This document shows, one piece after another, positions 1-8,566 of a stretch of 28,947 bases of DNA. Location of the stretch: positions 1 to 28,947 of IMG/VR virus record IMGVR_UViG_3300017744_000098, one strand, 5' to 3'. The stretch comes from a virus. The notes under the pieces were generated by a model. It saw only the letters and a program-made list of their open reading frames with translations, made no database searches and was not told the DNA's origin. A program made the translations under genes and the position numbers. Positions within the stretch are counted from its first letter, which is position 1. Each line of letters begins with the position of its first letter.

Positions 1-2
1 GT

Positions 3-410
3 GGCGGTCATATGAAAAAAGGCAAAGCCAACAATAACATGCCCAAGCAACAAATGGCTATGGGTGGTAAAATGAAACCAGTAGATGCTAAAAAGAATCC
101 TGGACTAGCTAAATTACCTACAGACGTAAGAAACAAAATGGGCTTTATGGAAATGGGCGGCAAGATGAAATCTGACGAAGACTTTATGTATGGCGGTAAG
201 ATGATGAAGAAAATGAACAAAGGCGGAAAAATGAGTATGCCAGGCTTCAAAAGTTTCACAGGAATATCAAGTCTAGGAACACCTAAATCTGACAAGCCAG
301 CAAGACGCAGAAAGAAAATGATGAAGGGTGGCAAGATGAACTATCCTGGTGGTGGCATGATGAAGAAAGGATCTATGTATCCTGGTGGCGGTAGAATGCA
401 GCATGACTAA
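3..410 (+). CDS. Gly-Gly-Lys-Met repeat protein, 5' end cut by window edge
   Basis: Function unknown. The protein is very rich in Met, Gly and Lys and repeats the short motif GGKM or close variants (GGKMK, GGKMMKK, GGGMMKK, GGGRM) about seven times, with a non-repetitive stretch near residues 20-45. An ATG at position 12 could be the start, but the same frame is open to the window edge and reads Gly-Gly-His just before that Met. This continues the repeat pattern, so the true start probably lies upstream and the gene is partial. Proteins of this composition are familiar from marine phage metagenomes, near structural genes, without known function. A similar GGKM peptide occurs in the cargo protein near 21700. 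It ends in a TAATG overlap with the next gene. Virion association is inference. Confidence 0.7.
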   Translation, partial: GGHMKKGKANNNMPKQQMAMGGKMKPVDAKKNPGLAKLPTDVRNKMGFMEMGGKMKSDEDFMYGGKMMKKMNKGGKMSMPGFKSFTGISSLGTPKSDKPARRRKKMMKGGKMNYPGGGMMKKGSMYPGGGRMQHD

Positions 411-637
411 TGGCTAAAAAACAACCTCCTAAATTAGCAAACCTAAGATATAGGTTTAATAAGTTATTTAAAGAGGGTGATTTTAGAAAAGCTAAAGAAT
501 TAAGCAGGTACTCTCAGTCTATTCACGGTGTGAATTTAGACGAAGAGTATCATTCTAAGTTAGCAGCTAAACAAGATCCTCGCGATCCATTTGGCTTGGG
601 TAAAGTATCAGGGTTTAAAAAGCAGAAGTATGGTTAA
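410..637 (+). CDS. small basic hypothetical protein
   Basis: A 75-residue protein rich in Lys and Arg, with no family I recognise. It has two predicted helical stretches (about residues 10-35) and a C-terminal tail rich in Lys and Gly. Its ATG overlaps the stop of the previous gene by one base (TAATG), the same arrangement as many true gene junctions in this window, and the next gene starts inside its last codons. The location, just ahead of a fibre-like protein and the large terminase, would suit a small terminase or a DNA-binding packaging factor. However, no helix-turn-helix motif is evident, so that is only a possibility. Confidence 0.6.
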   Translation: MAKKQPPKLANLRYRFNKLFKEGDFRKAKELSRYSQSIHGVNLDEEYHSKLAAKQDPRDPFGLGKVSGFKKQKYG

Positions 638-1289
638 TTTTAAAAAAGACTACAAAGATTCTGGTGTAAGATCTACACACAGAACTAGAGTTCCAAGAGT
701 TACTCTTACTAAAGTAGAGCCTGCTGATGATGATAAAAGAACCAGAGCAGAGCTTTTGGATTCTATTGAAGATTTATTTCAAAATACATTTCAATCAGGA
801 AGAAAACAATCATACGATAAAGAGATAGATTTAGAGAGTCTAAGGTCTATTCTTACCATGCTTGTGTTGTCTGTTACAAATAATTCAGATGATTCAGTTG
901 GCGCTACGCAACAGCAAATAGATGCTATAAATGCTAATACATCTAAAACAGGAATTACCGCTGATCAAATTCGTGATATACAAGCAAATAATGCTAAAAA
1001 TAGTATAACGACATCACAGTCTAACGCTATAACAGCTAATACTGCAAAGACAACGTTTCCTGGTTTTGGCACAACATCAGGCAAATCTTTAGAAGGCGAT
1101 ACTACAACTATTAGTACATCACAAGCTAGTGCCATTACTGCAAACACATCTAAAGTAAGTCAAGGATTAAATACAGCAAACTCAAGCATGACATTTGATA
1201 TACTTGAAAACAGAGGGGCATATAGTATAAGAATTAATGTCGTATGCAATGATGGCAGAACAAGAACATTTACAACAAGTTTAAGATAA
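630..1289 (+). CDS. repeat-containing fibre/spike-like structural protein
   Basis: A 219-residue protein. The N-terminal half is charged and mostly helical. The middle holds repeats of a 17-residue unit with the core A-I-x-A-N-T-[AS]-K (residues about 93-175), and the last 30 residues look like a small beta domain ending in the stop directly before the terminase ATG. Repeats of this ANTAKT type occur in phage fibre proteins and suggest a trimeric, elongated stalk; that is inference. I chose the ATG at 630 over one at 591 because it leaves only an 8-base overlap with the upstream gene and a more natural basic N-terminus. Next to the terminase, it may be a head fibre or a tail appendage. No receptor-binding domain is recognisable. 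Confidence 0.65.
   Translation: MVNFKKDYKDSGVRSTHRTRVPRVTLTKVEPADDDKRTRAELLDSIEDLFQNTFQSGRKQSYDKEIDLESLRSILTMLVLSVTNNSDDSVGATQQQIDAINANTSKTGITADQIRDIQANNAKNSITTSQSNAITANTAKTTFPGFGTTSGKSLEGDTTTISTSQASAITANTSKVSQGLNTANSSMTFDILENRGAYSIRINVVCNDGRTRTFTTSLR
906..1155 (+). repeat. 17-residue (51-base) protein repeats
   Basis: Four copies of the octapeptide core AINANTSK / DIQANNAK / AITANTAK / AITANTSK. The first three are spaced exactly 17 residues apart, and the fourth follows a Gly-Thr-rich insertion. The DNA copies have diverged, so the repeat is conserved at protein level rather than being a recent duplication. Confidence 0.75.
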
Positions 1290-3110
1290 ATGCCAAAAGC
1301 TAAACAAGATCCACAAAGATATAGACCTGTTGCAAATAACGGACATCCTGACTTAAATCCTGAATCAGTATCCTATCAAGAGTATTGGGAACAAGAGCTC
1401 GATAGATGCATCAATGGTTTTAAGCCAAAGGGCATGAAAAAAATATCTGGCAAGCACTATTTTTATTTAAACTATTATAAAATATTAGGTAATGATGGTA
1501 CAAGTGGATCACGTAAAACTTTGATAAGTCCTTGGTATAGACAAATGGATCATGAATATTTTGATCTTTATGAAACGTGCAAACAAGATAACAAGGGCAT
1601 GATAGTTATCAAAGCTAGGGATAAGGGTTTTAGCTATATGAACTCTGGCATGATAGCACACGAATATACATTTTTTCCATTTAATGATGTGGGTATAGCA
1701 GCTGGTCTACAAGCTACTGCAGATGCATTTTTTGATAAAACTAAAAAAGGTCTTAACGGATTACATTCTAACTTTAAACATTCTATACTTAAAGATACTG
1801 ATGGTATATTAAGATCGGGTTACAAGCAAAAAAACAAAGATGGCAAATGGGAAACAGGTGGATATCAATCTACTATAATATGTCGTACTATGGATAACCC
1901 AGAAGTATTCAAAGGTGAGCGTGTATCACTTATGGTTTTTGAAGAAGCTGGTGAGTTTAAACATTTAAAGAATGCATACATGTCTTCTAAAGCATGTTTT
2001 ATGGATGGTAACTTGCAGTTTGGAGTTCCTGTTGTAGGTGGTACAGGTGGTGATATAAGTAAAGCATCAAAAGATTTTATGGATATGTATTACGAATCTG
2101 ATGCATACAACTTAATACCAATGTTTATACCAGCCTCGCGCGCATACTATGGATATTTTGATATAAATAGTGGAGAAGAAAAAGTAGAAGAAGCTAAATC
2201 TGTTTTACTAGAAGAAAGAGAAACTATAACAAAATCAGGCGATAGAGAAGCATATAACTTACACATACAGAACTACCCATTAACAATACAGGAAGCATTT
2301 TTAAATACTAAGACTGCAAGGTTTGATAACTCACTATTGAATTCACAAAGATCTAGAATATTAGGCAGTAAAGATTATAGAAGTCAAGTACAAAATGGTT
2401 ATTTAGATTGGGAGTTTGATGAAAACGATGACTACATAGTAAGATGGAGACCACATCCCGATGGGCCATATAAAATATTAAATCATCCAGAACCAAAATT
2501 TAAAGATTTAGACATAGGAGGTATTGATTCGTATGATCAAGATCAAGCAGGCGCATCCGACTCTTTGGGAAGTGCAATAATTTATCGTAGATTTGTAGAC
2601 ACAGATCATGCAAGTGATTATGTGGTAGCAGAATACACAGACAGACCAGATAAAAAGGAAGACTTTTGGGATGGTTGTTTAAAGTTAGCTGTGTATTATA
2701 ATGCTAAAATGTTGGTAGAATATACCAAAATAGGAATACTAGATTACTTTAAAAGAATGAATGCTTTGAAGTATCTAAAAGAAAAACCTGAATCAGCACA
2801 CAATCCTGGAACTAAAACTAGAAACAGGTATGGCGTGCATATGAATAAACAGGTTAAGTCTTTAATGGAAGATTTAATGGATGATTATATTAGAGAAAAC
2901 GTTAGAGATATTTGGTTTTTAGATTTGATTGAAGAATTAGCATCATATGGAACTAAAAACACTGACCGAGCTATAGCCTTTGGTCTATGCTTAATACATA
3001 ATGTAGATAACTACAGAATACAAGCAAAAGAAGTAGAAGCTGAAACTGCAGATGTTGGTTTCAAATATTATAAATTAGATAGAAACGGTGTACCGAAATT
3101 AATTAAATAA
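1290..3110 (+). CDS. terL: terminase large subunit (packaging ATPase-nuclease)
   Basis: Motor protein that translocates phage DNA into the procapsid and cuts it. The 606-residue length is normal for the family. The N-terminal ATPase shows a deviant Walker A at residues 107-119 (KARDKGFSYMNSG), a Walker B at 214-219 (LMVFEE, with the catalytic Glu) and a coupling motif GTGGD at 251-255. The C-terminal RNase H-like nuclease shows its acidic residues in order: D413 in GGIDSYDQD, E477 in LVEYT and D559 in NTDRAIAFG. The ATG follows the upstream stop directly, and the stop overlaps the portal ATG (TAATG), so the two are probably coupled. The Walker A without the usual GK[ST] is as in crAss-like terminases. 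No small terminase is recognisable in the window. Confidence 0.95.
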   Translation: MPKAKQDPQRYRPVANNGHPDLNPESVSYQEYWEQELDRCINGFKPKGMKKISGKHYFYLNYYKILGNDGTSGSRKTLISPWYRQMDHEYFDLYETCKQDNKGMIVIKARDKGFSYMNSGMIAHEYTFFPFNDVGIAAGLQATADAFFDKTKKGLNGLHSNFKHSILKDTDGILRSGYKQKNKDGKWETGGYQSTIICRTMDNPEVFKGERVSLMVFEEAGEFKHLKNAYMSSKACFMDGNLQFGVPVVGGTGGDISKASKDFMDMYYESDAYNLIPMFIPASRAYYGYFDINSGEEKVEEAKSVLLEERETITKSGDREAYNLHIQNYPLTIQEAFLNTKTARFDNSLLNSQRSRILGSKDYRSQVQNGYLDWEFDENDDYIVRWRPHPDGPYKILNHPEPKFKDLDIGGIDSYDQDQAGASDSLGSAIIYRRFVDTDHASDYVVAEYTDRPDKKEDFWDGCLKLAVYYNAKMLVEYTKIGILDYFKRMNALKYLKEKPESAHNPGTKTRNRYGVHMNKQVKSLMEDLMDDYIRENVRDIWFLDLIEELASYGTKNTDRAIAFGLCLIHNVDNYRIQAKEVEAETADVGFKYYKLDRNGVPKLIK

Positions 3111-5410
3111 TGTATAACTCAAGTCAATCATCATTTCCAGCGCAGTTTGTGTTGGAGTCAGAAAAAACAGAAGAATGGGCAAATCAATGGGTAAACGCTG
3201 TAGTAGCATACATGTCCTATACAGAGTCACCATACAAAAACTCTAGATTAAACGATATACAAAATTATAATATATATAATGGTAATTTAGATTTAGAAGA
3301 CTTTAAGTATATTACTGAGCAGTATGGTATGTCTTATCCTGCTCGTCTAGTAAACTATCCTATTATATCACCGAAGATTGACTTGCTTGTTGGTGAAGAT
3401 TTAAGAAGACCTATTGACGTAAAAGTTTCTACTACTAATAAAGAAGCAGTTCTCAGAAAAGAAGATGTCAAAGTTAATCTAATAATGAAGCAATTGACTG
3501 AAGATATACATAAAGAATTTGAACAGACGCATGGAATACCATTGCCTGAGGCAACAGAAATGGAAGTGCCTGAGGATATTGATTTATACATGAGATACAA
3601 CTATCGTGAGATGGTAGAAGAAACTGCACAAGATGGTCTTGAGTATTTAATGCAACGATATAATTATAAAGATTTATTTAAGGAAGGATTCAGAGACATG
3701 TTAGTCACTGGCAAAGAGTTTTTTAAAATATACGATCATAATGGTGATCCATATGTGAGGCGTGTAGATCCAAGAAACATAGTATATGAAATAAATGCAT
3801 CGTCTGATTATTTAGATGATTCATCTTGGGTAGGAGAAGAACGTTATTTATCATATAGTGAAATACTTGATGAATTTAGAGATGAATTGGATAGAGATGA
3901 TTTAGAAGAATTATCTGCTATGTATCAGATAGGGGGATATGATGATTTAGCAAGATACAACGATCCTTTTGATTGGATTGACTATCAAGAAGGACAAGAG
4001 GTTAAGATTCGTGTAGTATCGGTAGAGTGGAAATCTATAAAAGCATTGAAGTTTAAAATTTCAGAAAACAAATTTAATCCTGAAAAACCATTTATGAAAC
4101 AAGTGCCTGATGATTACAGACAGCGTAAAAACGAAGAAGTTGTTACTCGTTATGTAGATGATATATGGGAAGCTACAAAGATAGGGGGAAAAATATTGGT
4201 AAGAGCAAGACGTAGACCAAATCAAATACGTTCAGTAGATGATGCAGGCACTACATCTCTTTCTTATGTTGGTTGCGTAAGAAACAACACTACAGGTAGA
4301 TCTGTATCTATGGTAGATTTACTAAAAAATATACAAATGCTTTACAATATAGTTATGTATCAAATAGAACTTGCTATGGCTCGTTCAGGTGGTAAAGCTG
4401 TAGTGTATGATGTATCGCAACTACCTACAAACTTAGGTATGGATATGCAAACTGTATTGTATCATTTAAAAACAGATGGTATTATACCTATTAATTCCAA
4501 AGAAGAAGGCAATCAGTTGGCATCATTTAATCAATTTCAACAGATAGATTTTACTTTATCTAACTCTGTACAACAATTGATTAATTTAAAAATGATGTTA
4601 GAGCAAACAGCTGGACAAATATCTGGTGTGTCACCTCAACGAGAAGGCGCTGTAGGACAATACGAATACGTTGGTAATGTGCAAAGAAGCGTTGTTCAGT
4701 CTGCTACTATAACAGAAAGTTTATTCTATTCACATGCTATGGTCAAGAAACGTGTGTTTGAACATGTTTGTAATCTAATGAAGGTGTGTTGGGCTGGAGG
4801 TAAAAAGGCATCTTACATACTTGGTGATGGTGCATATAAGTTTTTATCTGTATTTCCAGATATAGCAATGCAAGATTTTGGTATATTTATTGGTGACTCT
4901 GGAAAAGATGATGCAATGCGTCAACAATTACAAGGTATTGCACAAGCAGCCTTACAAGGTGGACAAGCTACATTACTTGATATTGTTAAAGTATTAAAAG
5001 CAGATACATTTACTGAAGCTGAACATATACTCGAAAGAGCTATGGATGAAGTTAAGAAACAACAAGCTCAACAAGCAGAACAGCAACAACAAATGTTACA
5101 AGCACAGGCACAGCAACAACAAGCAGAGTTTGAGAGAGAAGTACAGCTTGAACAAGTTAAAAATCAAGCTAAAGTACAAGTTGCACAAATACAGTCTGAA
5201 ACTGATCTTAAAATTGCAGACATGAAAGATGATCTTGCAAGAGAAACTAGTGATGTTGCGCACACAGTAAAAAACAAACAGATATTCTTACAACAAAAGG
5301 CACAAAATGATGCAAAAGCTGACATAAGCAAAGCACAAGAAGAAGCTGGTGGCAAAAGAATATCTAAAGAACGTGAACAAAGAATACAAGATGTTATTAA
5401 AAAATCTTAG
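3110..5410 (+). CDS. portal protein
   Basis: Dodecameric ring at the packaging vertex through which DNA enters and leaves. It is 766 residues long, in the size range of crAss-like portals. Features I recognise from those portals are the segment LLVGEDLRRPIDVKV near residue 90 and the helix around residues 513-560 containing VGNVQRSVVQSATITE, which resembles the stem-crown helix. The last 115 residues are a Gln- and Ala-rich coiled coil (QQAEQQQQ and similar), also seen in related portals, where the C-terminus points into the capsid. It starts at a TAATG overlap with the terminase and is followed by a promoter-like box before the scaffold gene. Confidence 0.9.
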   Translation: MYNSSQSSFPAQFVLESEKTEEWANQWVNAVVAYMSYTESPYKNSRLNDIQNYNIYNGNLDLEDFKYITEQYGMSYPARLVNYPIISPKIDLLVGEDLRRPIDVKVSTTNKEAVLRKEDVKVNLIMKQLTEDIHKEFEQTHGIPLPEATEMEVPEDIDLYMRYNYREMVEETAQDGLEYLMQRYNYKDLFKEGFRDMLVTGKEFFKIYDHNGDPYVRRVDPRNIVYEINASSDYLDDSSWVGEERYLSYSEILDEFRDELDRDDLEELSAMYQIGGYDDLARYNDPFDWIDYQEGQEVKIRVVSVEWKSIKALKFKISENKFNPEKPFMKQVPDDYRQRKNEEVVTRYVDDIWEATKIGGKILVRARRRPNQIRSVDDAGTTSLSYVGCVRNNTTGRSVSMVDLLKNIQMLYNIVMYQIELAMARSGGKAVVYDVSQLPTNLGMDMQTVLYHLKTDGIIPINSKEEGNQLASFNQFQQIDFTLSNSVQQLINLKMMLEQTAGQISGVSPQREGAVGQYEYVGNVQRSVVQSATITESLFYSHAMVKKRVFEHVCNLMKVCWAGGKKASYILGDGAYKFLSVFPDIAMQDFGIFIGDSGKDDAMRQQLQGIAQAALQGGQATLLDIVKVLKADTFTEAEHILERAMDEVKKQQAQQAEQQQQMLQAQAQQQQAEFEREVQLEQVKNQAKVQVAQIQSETDLKIADMKDDLARETSDVAHTVKNKQIFLQQKAQNDAKADISKAQEEAGGKRISKEREQRIQDVIKKS

Positions 5411-5418
5411 TATATTTG
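5411..5418 (+). promoter_or_regulatory. Bacteroidota-type promoter -7 box (TATATTTG)
   Basis: A perfect match to the Bacteroidota -7 consensus TAnnTTTG, placed directly after the portal stop codon and 28 bases before the scaffold ATG. No clear TTG -33 element sits at the expected distance, so strength is uncertain. It would drive the scaffold-capsid unit. Confidence 0.5.
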
Positions 5419-5446
5419 CAAATTAGGGAATTAATTTATATTAAAT

Positions 5447-6478
5447 ATGGCAGAAGAACAAACAAATTTAGTAGAAGAATCTACACAGGAAACACAGGCA
5501 GAAACTACAACAGTAGAATCTACTGAGGAAAAAACATTTGATCCATTAGCATTTGCTACAGATCAGTTGATGGAGCAATTTCAAGGTAAGTACAATGAAG
5601 AAGCAGCAGACAAAGCAGATGCGTCTACAGAATCTGAAGACAAAAGTGATGGTTTTTCTTGGGATAACATCGAGGTTGAACAACCACAGCAAGAACAACT
5701 TGAACAAACAGACGAAGACTGGGATGCCCCAGCTCAACCAGAAGCTACAGAAAAAGTGGAGAGCACTGAAGAAGATGGACCTGTAAATAAAGAATTAGAT
5801 TGGTCAAAATTTGCAAAGGAGCTTGGTTTAAAAGGAGCAACTAAAGAAGATATTATTTCAGCTCTTAATTCACCTTTTATTGAGCAACCAAAGAGCGATG
5901 TGATCAACAAGTTAACATCTTATTTGGATATGAACGATAGATCTTTGATTGCTGCTGAAATGAAAACAGACGGGCTTGAAGAGTTTGAAATAGAAGAAGC
6001 CATTGATAAAATGGAAGATTCTGGTATTTTAAAAAGGGAAGCATACAGAATAAGACGACAACTTAATAATGCTATAGAACAAGAAAAACAAAAATTCTTA
6101 GCAGAGAAACAACAAGAAGAGTTGTCAAATAAAGAAAAGGTAGATCGAAATAAAAAAGATTTACAAAATCATTTAAAGTCACTAGGAACATTTATGGGTG
6201 GTACAGTGACTAAAGGGCAAGCGCAAGATGCTTACAAATATATTACGTCAGGAAAAATGGCTGAAGATATCTGGAAATCTCACGACAATGCTTCGGAGGT
6301 AGCGATGTTTATGCTATTTAAAGACAAGTTTGCTAAGATATTGCGCTCACAAGGTTTAGAAGATGGTAAAGCGTCTATATTGAACGATATTACTTCTCCT
6401 AGCCTTAGCGGAAAATCAAGACCAACGACAAATATTAAAAAAAGTGGTTTTGATCCTTCTGCATTTATGAGAGAGTAA
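5447..6478 (+). CDS. scaffold-like capsid assembly protein
   Basis: A 343-residue protein between portal and major capsid protein, the usual place of the scaffold. The N-terminal 120 residues are disordered, very acidic and rich in Gln and Thr. The middle (about 120-260) is helical with strongly charged coiled-coil segments, and the C-terminus is basic (KSRPTTNIKKSGFDPSAF), as expected for a capsid-binding tail. The composition, position and basic C-terminus are the evidence; there is no sequence signature. I saw no protease domain in it or beside it, so the scaffold is probably released or cut by a protease encoded elsewhere. The ATG follows an AT-rich leader without a Shine-Dalgarno sequence. 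Confidence 0.75.
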   Translation: MAEEQTNLVEESTQETQAETTTVESTEEKTFDPLAFATDQLMEQFQGKYNEEAADKADASTESEDKSDGFSWDNIEVEQPQQEQLEQTDEDWDAPAQPEATEKVESTEEDGPVNKELDWSKFAKELGLKGATKEDIISALNSPFIEQPKSDVINKLTSYLDMNDRSLIAAEMKTDGLEEFEIEEAIDKMEDSGILKREAYRIRRQLNNAIEQEKQKFLAEKQQEELSNKEKVDRNKKDLQNHLKSLGTFMGGTVTKGQAQDAYKYITSGKMAEDIWKSHDNASEVAMFMLFKDKFAKILRSQGLEDGKASILNDITSPSLSGKSRPTTNIKKSGFDPSAFMRE

Positions 6479-6542
6479 CTTTACAATACAATCGGGCGAT
6501 GCCCAAGGTTACGTGAAAATTACTCTGGATTTTAAAATAGTG

Positions 6543-6565
6543 TTTAATTAATAAATTTTTAAAAA
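6543..6565 (+). promoter_or_regulatory. AT-rich leader element before the capsid gene
   Basis: A block of A and T directly ahead of the capsid ATG (TTTAATTAATAAATTTTT followed by A's). Nearly the same block precedes the gene at 8597, and a shorter version precedes the one at 9395. Bacteroidota lack strong Shine-Dalgarno use, and AT-rich unstructured leaders with A's near the start raise translation, which fits highly expressed virion genes. Confidence 0.45.
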
Positions 6566-8152
6566 ATGGCTAAATTGTATACAGGAACTTATGGTTCTGG
6601 AACAACTCCCGAGAATGCCTTGAACACAGCACTATTGCAATACCCAGAGATTGCAAGAACGTTGATTCAACAGTATCCTCGTTATTCAGCGACTTACCTT
6701 ATGGAAAGAACAGGTCGCTTCGCAAGTGAAAAAGTCCTAGGAGATAACTCTTTTGAGTGGAAAGTAATGGGACGTTATAATGCTCCAACATTCTCAGCTG
6801 GTTGGATTTCTTCAGATGGTGTAACATTTGTTGGATCTACTTCTGCTGGTGGTGCTGCTACTGCTGCTTCTACTGTAAATGTAGCTGCTGCTGATGCTGA
6901 CGGAGACGTTATCTATTTAAGAGGTGATGGTGACACTTCAGGTCGTACACCAAATTTCTTAAACAAATTTGATATGATCAGATTCCAATCTGGAGCTGTT
7001 GGTCTTGTATTAGAAGATCCATCACCTTCAGTTGCACAAGCTACTGCTAATGGCGGTATTGCTGTAACTGCTGCATCATACGATGTTAAAATCGAAATGA
7101 TTAGAGGTGCTTCAAATCCACTTAAATTAACAGATATCCATGCAGATGCTATTTTCGCATCGATTGGTTCAGCTTTCCCTAATGGTTCTAACGGAGCTGA
7201 TGTAGGTGAAAACTACGTATATCCTTCTACTTACAAAAATTACCTTACGACTTCTCGTAAGAAAATTGGTGTAACTGGTAAAGATATTACTGATATTATG
7301 TGGATTGAAAATAATGGACATCGTTTATGGTACTTTACTAAAGAGCAAATGATGATGGACGAATTTATGTATCAGCAAGAATTACAGCGTTGGTATGGTA
7401 GAACATCTGTTGCAGAGGTAAATGCTGCTGGAGCATCAGGCGTTGCTAGACCAGGAGCTATTTCTTCTTCGCTTTCAGGTTTGTCTGGCGTACAAGGTTC
7501 TTCAATTGTAACAGGTGATGGTCTATTAGCTCAAATTGATTCTTCTAACCAAGCTACTTATACATTAGGTGCTTTAACTGAAGACATCATTACTGAGTTC
7601 TTGGCTAAGTTATCTTTAAATACTACTCAATCTGAAGGGAATGAGTTCGTTGTATTTACTGGTACTGAAGGTCGTTTGGCTTTCCACAAAGCAATGAAAG
7701 AATTAGTAATTGCTCCTTCTGGATCATTTACTGGTGGTTCTATGGTTGGTGTAAATGGTGATGTAGAGCTTGGTGCTAACTTCACATCTTACATGGCTTT
7801 AGGAAACAAAATTACTATTGCTTATTGTCCTGTATTTGACGATCAGAATCTGCATTCAACTGCAGCTGGTGCAAATGCATTTGGTGACAACAGATTAAAA
7901 GAGTCTGCTAAAATGGTATTCCTAGATTTCGGTAGAACAAGTGGTGTTTCTAACATCGAGCTTGTTACTAAAGGAGCTGAAGGATCTAACCGTTCATTTA
8001 TCAAGAAGTATGTAGCTGGTATGATTAATCCATACGATCAATCATCTATGATGGCTGCTAACGCTGATGATAAGTTTGAAGCTCACGTTTTATCTGAGTC
8101 TGGAATTATAGTTCGTAACCCATTATCTTGTGGAATTCTTTCCGCAGCATAA
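6566..8152 (+). CDS. major capsid protein
   Basis: Main shell protein of the head, presumably of the HK97 fold. Evidence is its position after portal and scaffold, its length of 528 residues (crAss-like capsid proteins are near 500), and composition: Ala-, Gly-, Ser- and Thr-rich with few Cys. It also uses codons such as GCT, GGT and CGT more than its neighbours do, as expected for the most highly expressed gene. The N-terminus (ENALNTALLQYPEIARTLIQQYPRYS, residues 16 onward, quoted in part) is helical, and the C-terminus has the pattern ISFV-like strands followed by GMINPYDQ. The Ala-Ser-Gly-rich insertion at residues 85-115 may be a surface loop. No cleavage site is evident. Confidence 0.88.
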   Translation: MAKLYTGTYGSGTTPENALNTALLQYPEIARTLIQQYPRYSATYLMERTGRFASEKVLGDNSFEWKVMGRYNAPTFSAGWISSDGVTFVGSTSAGGAATAASTVNVAAADADGDVIYLRGDGDTSGRTPNFLNKFDMIRFQSGAVGLVLEDPSPSVAQATANGGIAVTAASYDVKIEMIRGASNPLKLTDIHADAIFASIGSAFPNGSNGADVGENYVYPSTYKNYLTTSRKKIGVTGKDITDIMWIENNGHRLWYFTKEQMMMDEFMYQQELQRWYGRTSVAEVNAAGASGVARPGAISSSLSGLSGVQGSSIVTGDGLLAQIDSSNQATYTLGALTEDIITEFLAKLSLNTTQSEGNEFVVFTGTEGRLAFHKAMKELVIAPSGSFTGGSMVGVNGDVELGANFTSYMALGNKITIAYCPVFDDQNLHSTAAGANAFGDNRLKESAKMVFLDFGRTSGVSNIELVTKGAEGSNRSFIKKYVAGMINPYDQSSMMAANADDKFEAHVLSESGIIVRNPLSCGILSAA

Positions 8153-8157
8153 TACAA

Positions 8158-8165
8158 TACTTTTA
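8158..8165 (+). promoter_or_regulatory. possible promoter -7 box (TACTTTTA)
   Basis: A seven-of-eight fit to TAnnTTTG (the last base is A rather than G, counting the two free positions as matches), ending five bases before the ATG at 8170. The spacing is identical to the better boxes at 9154 and 10854. On its own it would not be convincing. Confidence 0.3.
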
Positions 8166-8169
8166 TATT

Positions 8170-8478
8170 ATGGCAAGAGGAAACTCATATTTATTTTTTC
8201 AAACTGCTGACAATGATTGTGCTTGTATTCAAGCATCAGCTGTTAGCACTATTGAAAATGATGGCGATGGATCTGTACATGTTAACTTTACTAAATCTGG
8301 CGGTGGCGCTGGTATTGTAGAAATGACTGTAACAGATGGTAAAGAAGATGATGTGGTTAAGGAAATTGCTAGAATTTGTGCTACAAACACAAGTCCAGTA
8401 ATTACTATAGCTGATGATGTTAACAGTGTTTACACTGTTGATGGAATTACAGCTGTGGGAACTATCACACCAGCTTAA
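8170..8478 (+). CDS. small virion protein, possibly capsid-associated
   Basis: A 102-residue protein starting MARGNSYLFF. An upstream ATG in frame at 8128 lies inside the capsid gene; I prefer 8170 because it clears the capsid stop and follows a promoter-like box. The sequence alternates hydrophobic and polar residues with many Thr, Val and Asp, which suggests a small beta barrel or sandwich. It has two Cys in the DNDCACI segment near residue 16 and a third near residue 83. Placed between the capsid protein and a hairpin, it is probably a decoration or minor head protein. I do not recognise a specific family. The gene is followed by a strong hairpin. Confidence 0.65.
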   Translation: MARGNSYLFFQTADNDCACIQASAVSTIENDGDGSVHVNFTKSGGGAGIVEMTVTDGKEDDVVKEIARICATNTSPVITIADDVNSVYTVDGITAVGTITPA

Positions 8479-8499
8479 TAACTGAATTTAACGATTAAA

Positions 8500-8517
8500 G
8501 GGAGGGGCAACCCTCCC
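8500..8517 (+). terminator. perfect GC-rich hairpin with GCAA tetraloop
   Basis: Stem GGGAGGG and CCCTCCC, seven perfect base pairs, closed by a GCAA (GNRA) loop, 22 bases after the stop of the preceding gene. It is followed by AATAATCAC, not a T-run, so it is an imperfect intrinsic terminator. It may instead stabilise the 3' end of the capsid mRNA. Confidence 0.6.
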
Positions 8518-8566
8518 AATAATCACTTAACTGGTATTGACGGAAGAGAAGCTTGAACGACAATAC

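Noticed and set aside
591-629. Upstream ATG for the fibre-like gene
   Set aside because: It would overlap the previous gene by 47 bases. The ATG at 630 gives the short overlap seen at other junctions.
5595-5786. Alternative + strand frame inside the scaffold gene
   Set aside because: Lys/Gln-rich shadow of the acidic scaffold. It has no leader and ends without a partner gene.
6494-6504. GGGC-GAT-GCCC hairpin between scaffold and capsid genes
   Set aside because: Only four pairs with a three-base loop and no T-run. Not enough for a terminator call.
8128-8169. Upstream start for the small gene after the capsid protein
   Set aside because: It lies inside the capsid gene. The ATG at 8170 follows the stop and a promoter-like box.
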